This document shows, piece after piece, positions 1 through 5,954 of a DNA stretch of 7,206 bases (position 1 is the first letter of the stretch; each line of letters opens with the position of its first letter). The notes under the pieces were generated by a model. That model was not told the DNA's origin. It saw only the letters and a program-made list of their open reading frames with translations, and searched no databases. Origin of the DNA: Eubacteriales bacterium (GTDB lineage: Bacteria; Bacillota_A; Clostridia; Christensenellales; Aristaeellaceae); assembly GCA_028692205.1 (NCBI GenBank), contig JAQUXV010000130.1, positions 1 through 7,206 of the forward strand, in the 5' to 3' direction. The position numbers and the translations under genes were made by a program.

Positions 1-673
1 TCGCTTCCTCCGCCCCCGGCACGCCGCGCATATAATCGTGGCTCCCCATACAATCGAAGCTTACCTTGAAATAGGGGCGGAAGCCCGCCTCCTCAATCGC
101 GTCCAGCGCCGCGTCGTCAATCAGCGAGGCGTTTGTGAAGATTTCCGTAAAGCTGATGCGCCTGTCCCGCAGCCCGCGCAGAAATTCGGGCAGCTCCGGA
201 CGGATAAACGGCTCGCCCCCCGTCAGCGCCACTTCCGGCACGTTGGCTTCGGCAAACTGATCCAGCAGGGAAAACAGCGCCTCTCTGGAAAGCTCCCCGT
301 ACCGCCCCTCCGGCGCTTCCACAAAGCAGTGGCGACAGCGGAAATTGCAACGGTTGGTAATCGACAGGAGCAAACCGTCGATATACGTATTCTTCGCCTG
401 CCGAAACGCCTGCCCCGGCAGCAGCCGGGTTTCCGGCGCGCATTCCTCCACCATGCCGTCGGCGGCCATGCGCAACGCGATCCGTTTTATCTCGTCCGGG
501 ATAACCGGCGAAGTAAAGTCGGTGCTGCCGTCGCACAGTCGCGCGGCGGTCAGTTCCGTTTCGTCAAAAAAGTGCTTTTCGCCCGTGCGCCAGTTATAGG
601 CAAGCGCAACGCCGTTGCGATAACCTCTTAACTGCCAGTCCCGGCGCAAAATAAAGTACCGTCGTTCATTCAA
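1..673 (-). CDS. Radical SAM peptide maturase, paralogue A (3' end beyond window)
   Basis: This is the N-terminal 224 residues of a radical SAM protein that continues past the left edge. The [4Fe-4S]/SAM-binding CxxxCxxC motif is present as CNFRCRHC with cysteines at residues 109, 113 and 116, followed by a GGEP SAM-contact motif and the family signature SFD..G.HDYMRGVPGAE. The first ~80 residues, including a stretch RLCDGSTDF and a helix-rich segment ending DGMVEE, resemble a PqqD-like RiPP recognition element (inference from pattern). The TTG start at 673 was chosen because GGGAGG lies 8 bases upstream and the protein then aligns with its neighbour from its N-terminus; the only nearby ATG is in another frame. 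The start overlaps the stop of the preceding maturase gene, implying translational coupling. By eye it is roughly 45% identical to that neighbour across the core, suggesting an old tandem duplication. The residue after SFD, normally Gly, is Cys. A SPASM domain is expected but lies outside the window. Confidence 0.9.
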   Translation of the reverse strand, partial: MNERRYFILRRDWQLRGYRNGVALAYNWRTGEKHFFDETELTAARLCDGSTDFTSPVIPDEIKRIALRMAADGMVEECAPETRLLPGQAFRQAKNTYIDGLLLSITNRCNFRCRHCFVEAPEGRYGELSREALFSLLDQFAEANVPEVALTGGEPFIRPELPEFLRGLRDRRISFTEIFTNASLIDDAALDAIEEAGFRPYFKVSFDCMGSHDYMRGVPGAEEA

Positions 674-1997
674 GTTGGCCGCCTCCCATCGCGGAAAACC
701 GGGTTTTTATGCCGCTTCTGAACAGCCCGCAAACAATCTCATCCTGGCCCGTAAGGCCGTTGCCCGCCAGCAGCGCGCTTACCCGGCAGCCTGTGCGGCA
801 CTCGGCAAGGTATTCGCAGTCGGCGCATTCGGGGTTTACCGCCAGCACTTCCGCCTTGGTGATGTCCATAACCCGCCTGAGCGTCGGGTTTTGCCAGGCG
901 GCGATCCAGCCATCCCGCACCAGGTTTCCAAAACGGCCGCCGTATTCGGTATCCGCATAACAGGGACAGGGCATCAGTTCGCCCTTGTGCGTAATGTGCG
1001 GGTAAACGCGGCAGTTTTCACACGCATACAGCCCAGGGTGGAACGGCGGCGTTTCCCGGCGCGCCCCGTCCGAAATCGTTTCGGAATAAAATGCCTCCAG
1101 CCCAAGCGTAAACGGCTTGCCTTCGCTCTGCCAAAGGCGAAGGATCTCCTCACAGGCGCGTGCGAAACTCGCATCGTCCAAACGAACCATATTTTTCGCG
1201 CAGCCCACGGACATCGGCCTGCCCAGCCCCCATGCGTGTACGCCCAGCGAGCGCATGGCGTCGTATGTGGCGGGAAGCGAGGGCAGCGTATTCCTTTCCA
1301 CGCTGGTGGTGGCAAAAACGGTATGTCCAGCCTCGATCAGCCGCCGCATACCGCGCATCGCCCGTTTCTCGGCACCCGGCACGCCGCGCATGGTGTCGTG
1401 CGCGCCAACGCCGTCGAAGCTTACGTGGAAACAGGGTTTAATGCCCGCCTCCGCGATCCGGGCGATGGTTTCATCCCGTATCAGCGTCGCGTTGGTGAAG
1501 ATATCCGTTACCTCGATACCGTTTTCACCCAACAGCCCGATCAGCTTAAAAAGGTCGTCGCGCATAAACGGCTCGCCGCCGGTCAGCTCCACGCTTGTCG
1601 CGCCGCCTTCGCACAACGCATTCACAATTCGCTCCATCGCCTCGAAGGACAGTTCGCTCTGCCCCTCCGGCGCGCCCATATAGCAGTGGCGGCATTTCAT
1701 GTTGCAACGGCCCGTGACCGCCCACAGCGCGCCTTCTATCGCCGGTTTATCGCCGGAAAACCCGCGCGGGCAGCGCATTGCCGCGCCCATACGCATCAGC
1801 TGTCCCAGCGCAGCCCGGTGGCGCGGCAAAAACGCAGGGCTTGCAAAATCGTGCCGCCCGTCGCAGCAGGACAGCACGTATTGGGCATCCTCCGCATCGA
1901 CGCCCGTTTGAGTGTCGCAAACGTTAAACAGCGCGCCACTTGTGTTATGGCGCGCCGCTTTCCAGCCTTTTGTTGCGCGTGCAAAGAAGGCAGCCAC
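666..1997 (-). CDS. Radical SAM/SPASM peptide maturase, paralogue B
   Basis: A complete 443-residue radical SAM enzyme predicted to modify the adjacent precursor peptide in the cytoplasm. Residues 1-80 look like a PqqD-like leader-binding region (DGRHDF around 46-51). The SAM cluster motif CNMKCRHC has cysteines 98, 102 and 105; GGEP is at 140-143; SFDGVGAHDTMRGVPGAE occupies about 193-210. The C-terminal SPASM domain is textbook: Cx9Gx4C at 329-344, then CxxCx5Cx3C at 391-404 and a last Cys at 423, so two auxiliary Fe-S clusters are likely. Known SPASM peptide enzymes form thioethers, C-C crosslinks or D-residues; which applies here cannot be read from sequence. The GTG start is three bases after the precursor stop, in the same frame, with only a weak GGCAGG-like ribosome site, so translation probably depends on termination-reinitiation from the precursor. 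Its stop overlaps the next maturase. Confidence 0.95.
   Translation of the reverse strand: MAAFFARATKGWKAARHNTSGALFNVCDTQTGVDAEDAQYVLSCCDGRHDFASPAFLPRHRAALGQLMRMGAAMRCPRGFSGDKPAIEGALWAVTGRCNMKCRHCYMGAPEGQSELSFEAMERIVNALCEGGATSVELTGGEPFMRDDLFKLIGLLGENGIEVTDIFTNATLIRDETIARIAEAGIKPCFHVSFDGVGAHDTMRGVPGAEKRAMRGMRRLIEAGHTVFATTSVERNTLPSLPATYDAMRSLGVHAWGLGRPMSVGCAKNMVRLDDASFARACEEILRLWQSEGKPFTLGLEAFYSETISDGARRETPPFHPGLYACENCRVYPHITHKGELMPCPCYADTEYGGRFGNLVRDGWIAAWQNPTLRRVMDITKAEVLAVNPECADCEYLAECRTGCRVSALLAGNGLTGQDEIVCGLFRSGIKTRFSAMGGGQLE
682..687 (-). promoter_or_regulatory. Ribosome binding site deciding a TTG start
   Basis: GGGAGG on the minus strand sits 8 bases before the TTG at 673 and lies inside the last codons of the upstream maturase gene. 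It supports choosing TTG over the out-of-frame ATG at 669. Confidence 0.7.
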
Positions 1998-2000
1998 GGT

Positions 2001-2306
2001 TTACTGCCTGCCGATATAGGTGCCCAGGAAGTTGCCGCAGCACGATCCGCACACCTTGGAGCAGTTGGGGTCGCCATGGTAGCAGCCGCCGGCAATCTGC
2101 GCGACCGCGGCATCGTCCAGCGGGCCATCGCCGGAGAACGCCTCGTCGAAATCCGCGGGAACAACGTCGTAGCCCTTGGCCTGCGCAATCTCGGAGATTT
2201 TGGCGAACACGGTTTTGCTGTCGCCGCGAAGAGCCATCATTTGCTGTTTCAGTGCCTCGTCCTCGCCGACTTTCTTGTAGAACGCGTCAAACTGTGCCTT
2301 GCTCAT
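2001..2306 (-). CDS. Nif11-leader RiPP precursor peptide with Cys-rich core
   Basis: A 101-residue precursor. Residues 1-74 form a Nif11-type leader: the start MSKAQFDAFYKKVGEDEALK, the segment ISEIAQAKGYDVVPADFDEAF and the terminal LDDAAVAQIAGG match the family layout ending in a double-glycine cleavage site. Cleavage after Gly-Gly would release a 27-residue core starting with Cys. Core cysteines are at positions 1, 8, 12, 15 and 16, with serines at 9 and 14, a CGSCCG cluster, and a C-terminal tail LGTYIGRQ. Leaders of this family are shared by lanthipeptides, spliceotides, ranthipeptides and azole peptides, so the leader alone does not name the product; the adjacent radical SAM and YcaO genes point to Cys-directed chemistry. 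The ATG at 2306 was chosen because a perfect AGGAGG lies 7 bases upstream and the leader homology begins there; an in-frame ATG 96 bases further upstream gives a non-homologous extension. It is first in its operon. No exporter/protease is visible in the window. Confidence 0.94.
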   Translation of the reverse strand: MSKAQFDAFYKKVGEDEALKQQMMALRGDSKTVFAKISEIAQAKGYDVVPADFDEAFSGDGPLDDAAVAQIAGGCYHGDPNCSKVCGSCCGNFLGTYIGRQ

Positions 2307-2313
2307 AGTATCG

Positions 2314-2319
2314 CCTCCT
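2314..2319 (-). promoter_or_regulatory. Strong ribosome binding site for the precursor peptide
   Basis: A perfect AGGAGG on the minus strand, 7 bases before the ATG at 2306. It fixes the precursor start and contrasts with the weak site in front of the following maturase, which fits high precursor and lower enzyme output. Confidence 0.85.
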
Positions 2320-2339
2320 GTAAAATTAGGTATTCGCCC

Positions 2340-2369
2340 TTTATACGCATAGAACACCCCGGATGTAAC
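2340..2369 (-). promoter_or_regulatory. Putative promoter of the leftward precursor-maturase operon
   Basis: On the minus strand, GTTACA (4 of 6 matches to TTGACA, 2364-2369) is followed after 18 bases by TATAAA (5 of 6 matches to TATAAT, 2340-2345). Transcription would begin near 2333, giving a leader of roughly 27 bases that contains the AGGAGG site. This is pattern matching only; the -35 is weak. Confidence 0.4.
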
Positions 2370-2421
2370 AGCAGATAATTTTGATTTTAGCAGGAATTGC
2401 ATACATTCGTTGGAGAAATGT

Positions 2422-2430
2422 TGCGATAAT
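2422..2430 (+). promoter_or_regulatory. Putative extended -10 promoter of the rightward operon
   Basis: TGCGATAAT is an extended -10 element (TGn plus GATAAT, 5 of 6 matches to TATAAT). No good -35 is found at 16-18 bases, which is compatible with an extended -10 promoter. Transcription would start near 2437, leaving about 33 bases before the TTG start. The two arms thus probably have back-to-back promoters within a 163-base intergenic region. Confidence 0.4.
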
Positions 2431-2455
2431 CATTCATTTTTCAACTTTATACTCC

Positions 2456-2463
2456 GGAGGTGA
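2456..2463 (+). promoter_or_regulatory. Strong ribosome binding site deciding a TTG start
   Basis: GGAGGTGA, an extended Shine-Dalgarno match, lies 6 bases before the TTG at 2470. No in-frame ATG or GTG is as well placed, so the third maturase starts with TTG. Confidence 0.85.
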
Positions 2464-2469
2464 GATCAT

Positions 2470-3855
2470 TTGTACTGGCGATTGAACGACGGCCTTTCCC
2501 TCCGAAGCTGGCGGGATTTCCCCCGCGCGCTGTTGCGCGCATCCGACGGCGAGGCCATCGCCGTTGGCGAATCGGATTTCGGGCTGCTGAAATGCTGCGA
2601 CGGAGAAACGCCGCTGCCGGACGGCGAGCGCCTGCGGGCGTTTGAGGCAAACGGCTGGGTTACCCCGTTTGAGGAGGCAACTCCCGTCGGCATCGGGCAG
2701 CGGCTGACTGTCTATGACGTGGCGCAATTCAGCTCCGCCAACATCGCCGTAACGGGCTTTTGCAATTACAATTGCAAGCACTGCTTTATGGCGAAGGATT
2801 CCGGCGCGCCCCGCAGCGCGTTCACCCTGGAACAGCTTGAACAGATACTGGACGATTGCGTGAAGTGCGGCATCACCCGTATCAGCCTCACCGGCGGCGA
2901 GCCGCTTGTGCGCAGCGATTTTCCCGAATTGCTGAAAGCCATCACAAAGCGCGGGCTGAAAATTGCGAACATCACCACCAACGGCAGCATGATCACCGAC
3001 GATCTGATCGCCCTGATGCGCGAGCTGAACCAGAAGCCGCTAATGCGCGTCAGCTTCGACGGCGTCGGCTGGCACGACTGGATGCGCGGTGTTCCCGGCG
3101 CGGAGCAGGTTGCAACCGACGCGATTCGCCGGCTGCGGCAGGAAGGGTTTTCGGTGCTGGCGCAAATGTGCGTTCATACCGGCAACCTGTCGTCCATGCG
3201 CGAGACTGCCGAATTCCTGGCGGGCCTCGGCGTAAAAGACCTGCGTATTATGCGCACCGGAGAATCGCCCCGGTGGCGGGAACGTTCCGGCGGCGCGGCG
3301 CTCACCTTTGAGGAGTATTACGACGCTGCGCTTGATTTTATGCGCTGGTACGTCGGCTCCGGGCTTAACATGGATGTGGATATCTGGAGCTTTTCGCGCT
3401 ATTCGCCCTCAACGGGCAAGTTCCATTGCCTCCCCGTGCGGTGCCCCACGGGTACGTGCGACATGGATAACCCGCTTTGTTACGATGCCCGGCGCGAATT
3501 GTTTATCGGCTACGACGGCGAAATGTCGCCCTGCAGCCAGATTTCCGGCAAGTTCGGCGTTATGGGCATAAGCTTGGGCAACGTGCTGAAAACAGGGCTG
3601 GCATCGCAGCTGCGGGAAAGCCCCTACCTTGATTTTGTCCGAACGCCCATCAGCGCCCTTACCGAAGCCAGCGATGAATGCCGCAACTGCGAATACCTGC
3701 GCTATTGTCTGGGCGGCTGCCGCGCAATGGCCTGTGTGATGACGGATCATTATCTGGCGCCCGACCCCATGAGTTGTGTATTTTTTAAGAAAGGGTACTG
3801 GCGGCGGCTGTACGACACCATGAAAGAAAACCGTCCCAAGGTTGCGGCGACATGA
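2470..3855 (+). CDS. Radical SAM/SPASM peptide maturase, paralogue C
   Basis: A 461-residue radical SAM enzyme, first gene of the rightward operon and divergent from the precursor. Its N-terminal ~85 residues share the PqqD-like layout seen in the two leftward paralogues (KCCDGE at 41-46). The SAM cluster motif CNYNCKHC has cysteines 98, 102 and 105, the same numbering as in paralogue B, which supports both start choices. GGEP is at 142-145, and SFDGVGWHDWMRGVPGAE follows. The SPASM region shows Cx12Gx4C beginning at Cys337 and CxxCx5Cx3C at 404-417, with a final Cys in DPMSC. Extra cysteines occur in the LPVRCPTGTCDMDNPLC stretch just before SPASM, a difference from paralogue B that may reflect a different reaction or cluster ligation. 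The TTG start is supported by GGAGGTGA. Its stop overlaps the ATG of the YcaO gene (ATGA), so the two are translationally coupled. Confidence 0.95.
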   Translation: MYWRLNDGLSLRSWRDFPRALLRASDGEAIAVGESDFGLLKCCDGETPLPDGERLRAFEANGWVTPFEEATPVGIGQRLTVYDVAQFSSANIAVTGFCNYNCKHCFMAKDSGAPRSAFTLEQLEQILDDCVKCGITRISLTGGEPLVRSDFPELLKAITKRGLKIANITTNGSMITDDLIALMRELNQKPLMRVSFDGVGWHDWMRGVPGAEQVATDAIRRLRQEGFSVLAQMCVHTGNLSSMRETAEFLAGLGVKDLRIMRTGESPRWRERSGGAALTFEEYYDAALDFMRWYVGSGLNMDVDIWSFSRYSPSTGKFHCLPVRCPTGTCDMDNPLCYDARRELFIGYDGEMSPCSQISGKFGVMGISLGNVLKTGLASQLRESPYLDFVRTPISALTEASDECRNCEYLRYCLGGCRAMACVMTDHYLAPDPMSCVFFKKGYWRRLYDTMKENRPKVAAT

Positions 3856-5594
3856 AAGAGCCGTTTCAAGCGCCGGTAAGCCATAAAGCCGTCCCTCCGT
3901 ACGCCACGGTTCGGCGGGTGCGGGAACTGCTAGCCGGGTTGGATGTGTTTACCGTAGAGACGTTTCACACTCCCGCTTACCGGGGCGCGGCATGCAGCTG
4001 TCGGCTGGAGCTGGGCGACGCGCCTTTTCTGGGCGCGGGTTATTCGGTAAACGGCAAAGGCATGTCGCCCCGCTGGGCGCTGGCCAGCGCCTACGGCGAG
4101 TTTATGGAACGGCTTGAATGCGGCGAGCTGCTGCCGGGTTACCCCGGCGAACCCGGAGATAGCGGAGAAATGCCCGTAGACCTGTTTGCGCGCGAGTGCC
4201 CGGAAGCATTCGTGTTCGGCATGGGGCTGGCGGACAGGGAAGCTTTGGCGGATTTTCTCCGGAGCGCTTTCCCGGACGGGTTCATTCGCTGTGTGCCGTT
4301 TACAGGCGTCGGAGATTGCGCGCAGATACCGCTGCCGGAAAGGATGATCCGCGATCTGTGCGGTACTACCGGGCTTTGCGCGGGCAATACGCGGGACGAG
4401 GCCATGATGCAGGGGTTGATGGAGATTTTTGAGCGATACGCAACCCGAAAGCTGTATCAGTTCCGGCTGACCCCGCCGGAAGTGCCGGAAAGCCTGTTCG
4501 AAGGTACGGAAGTGCTGCACCGGCTTCGCGCGTTGGGTTTACAATATTCGATTCGCGATTGTTCGCTGGGCAAGGCCTTTCCCGTCGTCGGGCTTGCGCT
4601 CACGCTTCCCGACGGCAGGCGCACGATACGGCTCGGGGCTGCAGCATCGCCGGTGATCGCGCTGGAAAGGTGCCTGACCGAGGTTTATCAGGGCACGCCG
4701 GGCGCGGCGGAGCACAGATTCCGGCAGCCCGGCATACTGGATGCGAATAACAAACAGCAGTTGTTTGCGGAATACTGCGACACCATTTCGACGGGAAGCG
4801 GCGCGTGGCTGGATTGCGCGTTCGACGGCGAGCCTTCCTATCCCTTCGCGGGGTTTGGCAGGACGGTGTTTGAAAACGACTCGCGGGCCCTTCGGTATTT
4901 TATCGATCTGGCCTCCCAGTTCGGCGGCAGATTGTTCGCGCGGGATTGCTCCCAACTGGGTTTCCCGGCGTACAGGCTTTACATGCCCGGCGCTTCGGAA
5001 GCGTTTCTCAATTTCACGCTGACGAGAGAAGACTATGTTCTCTGGCAGCGGCTTTGCCGTCATCGGGAAACGGTGTTTCACTTGCCTCGCGCGTCCGGCA
5101 CGGAGCTGGAAGCGCTGGCCTCGGCAGTGCTTGCGGCGCGTAAGGCGCTGATGCCGATTTCCCGCGATCCGTTGGCCTGGCTTGCGGGCAGGGCGGTATC
5201 GGCCGCTGCGGAAGGCGTTTTCTTTCCGTTGCTCTTCGGCGCCACCGGGCGGTATGCCCTCGCGGCGGAAGAAATGATCGCTTATTTGGAAACACCGGCA
5301 TCCAACGAAGGGCCAAGGCGCTACCTGAAAGCGCTCGTCCTGTTCTGGCAGGCGCTCGCCGATGGAACTTCTCCCGTGCAAGCGGCAGACAGCGTAGCGT
5401 CGGCATACGGGCAGGCGCTTGCTAACCGCTGCCTTGCCGGTTTGAACGCAACGCCGTTTGAGCGGGAGGATTGGCCCGTTTGCCCGGACTGCGCTCAATG
5501 CGCGCTGCGCGGGCGCTGCACGCATTCCGCCGCGGCGGCGCTCTCCGCCCAGCTTGCCGAAAAAACCAACCATCAACAGGAGGAACAGTCATGA
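3852..5594 (+). CDS. YcaO-family ATP-dependent backbone-modifying enzyme with SPASM-like Cys tail
   Basis: A 580-residue protein matching full-length E. coli YcaO (about 586 residues) in length and several signatures: GKG near 68-70, an ALASAYGEFMERL ATP-site helix at 76-88, AGNTRDEAMMQGLMEIFERY at 177-196, LERCLTEVYQG, and DCSQLGFPAYRLYMPG. YcaO proteins use ATP to activate peptide amide bonds, forming azolines, thioamides or amidines; E. coli YcaO itself is linked to RimO-dependent methylthiolation of ribosomal protein S12. In this neighbourhood, modification of the precursor core is the likelier job (inference). No E1-like/Ocin-ThiF or TfuA partner is visible in the window, and the PxPxP terminus typical of azoline-forming YcaOs is absent. 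Instead residues 544-556 carry CxxCxxCx5C, close to the SPASM CxxCx5C in the neighbouring enzymes. The gene overlaps both neighbours by ATGA, so it sits in a tightly coupled operon. The start is the only ATG at the overlap; its own ribosome site is weak. Confidence 0.93.
   Translation: MKEPFQAPVSHKAVPPYATVRRVRELLAGLDVFTVETFHTPAYRGAACSCRLELGDAPFLGAGYSVNGKGMSPRWALASAYGEFMERLECGELLPGYPGEPGDSGEMPVDLFARECPEAFVFGMGLADREALADFLRSAFPDGFIRCVPFTGVGDCAQIPLPERMIRDLCGTTGLCAGNTRDEAMMQGLMEIFERYATRKLYQFRLTPPEVPESLFEGTEVLHRLRALGLQYSIRDCSLGKAFPVVGLALTLPDGRRTIRLGAAASPVIALERCLTEVYQGTPGAAEHRFRQPGILDANNKQQLFAEYCDTISTGSGAWLDCAFDGEPSYPFAGFGRTVFENDSRALRYFIDLASQFGGRLFARDCSQLGFPAYRLYMPGASEAFLNFTLTREDYVLWQRLCRHRETVFHLPRASGTELEALASAVLAARKALMPISRDPLAWLAGRAVSAAAEGVFFPLLFGATGRYALAAEEMIAYLETPASNEGPRRYLKALVLFWQALADGTSPVQAADSVASAYGQALANRCLAGLNATPFEREDWPVCPDCAQCALRGRCTHSAAAALSAQLAEKTNHQQEEQS
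5578..5583 (+). promoter_or_regulatory. Ribosome binding site for the STAS gene
   Basis: AGGAGG lies inside the last codons of the YcaO gene, 7 bases before the ATG at 5591. It fixes the short STAS start rather than a longer in-frame extension that would begin at 5471 inside the YcaO gene. Confidence 0.85.
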
Positions 5595-5887
5595 CCATCA
5601 CAAAAACCACATCTGACGGAACCCTGACGCTTCTGGTGGAGGGCAGGCTGGACGCCAACACGTCGCCCCAGCTGGAAGCCGAACTGGACGCGTCGCTTGA
5701 CGGCGTAACCAACCTGACCTTTGACCTGAACGGCCTGGTTTATATCTCGTCCGCAGGGCTGCGCGTGTTGCTTGCCTGCCAGAAGCTGATGACAAAGCGC
5801 GGCAACATGCGTGTTATCCACGTATGCGATGCCGTGATGGACGTGTTCAAAATGACCGGCTTTACGGAGATCCTGACCCTCGAATAA
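5591..5887 (+). CDS. STAS-domain anti-sigma factor antagonist (SpoIIAA/RsbV type)
   Basis: A 98-residue single STAS domain, the usual size of partner-switching antagonists. The segment LVEGRLDANTSPQLEAEL near the N-terminus and VYISSAGLRVLL at 50-61 are family hallmarks. Aligned to B. subtilis SpoIIAA, Ser54 falls at the phosphorylated Ser58 position, while the preceding Asp is replaced by Ser53. Such proteins bind and sequester an anti-sigma kinase when dephosphorylated, and a PP2C-type phosphatase reactivates them. Start chosen from the AGGAGG site and conserved domain start. The ATG overlaps the YcaO stop (ATGA), so the protein is made together with a peptide-modifying enzyme. No kinase or sigma factor is seen in the window; the membrane sensor 67 bases downstream is the obvious candidate partner, if its unseen C-terminus is a SpoIIE/PP2C phosphatase. 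Confidence 0.94.
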   Translation: MTITKTTSDGTLTLLVEGRLDANTSPQLEAELDASLDGVTNLTFDLNGLVYISSAGLRVLLACQKLMTKRGNMRVIHVCDAVMDVFKMTGFTEILTLE

Positions 5888-5954
5888 GCGCCGTCCGGCA
5901 TCCGCTTTCGGAGACCGCCCCGTTCAACCGCCGGGTTTTAATGGAGAAAAACAG

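Noticed and set aside
2001..2083. Spliceotide-type (tyramine-excising) radical SAM substrate
   Set aside because: The core has no Tyr-Gly dipeptide (Tyr is followed by His or Ile), so the known splicease recognition pattern is absent.
675..2378. Long plus-strand open frame of 567 codons opposite the leftward maturase and precursor
   Set aside because: It is antisense to clear radical SAM and Nif11 genes, has low-complexity Arg/Ala/His-rich content, no recognisable motif, and arises from GC-rich third positions.
2001..2402. Longer precursor start 96 bases upstream of the chosen ATG
   Set aside because: The extra 32 residues lie outside the Nif11 domain, run through the AGGAGG site and putative promoter, and lack a good ribosome site.
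2417..2442. Imperfect inverted repeat AATG-N10-CATT in the divergent intergenic region, considered as an operator
   Set aside because: Only four paired bases in AT-rich DNA, within chance expectation.
2448..2453. TATACT as an alternative -10 box for the rightward operon
   Set aside because: The transcript would start within the Shine-Dalgarno of the downstream gene, and the nearest -35-like TTGCGA is 20 bases away.
4539..5576. Minus-strand open frame of 345 codons opposite the YcaO gene
   Set aside because: Arg-rich shadow of the well-supported YcaO reading frame, with no motif or convincing ribosome site.
5895..5920. Hairpin between the STAS and sensor genes (CGG/CCG with inner TCCG-CTTT-CGGA)
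   Set aside because: Stem is short and interrupted, and no T-run follows, so it is not a convincing intrinsic terminator; transcription may continue into the sensor gene.
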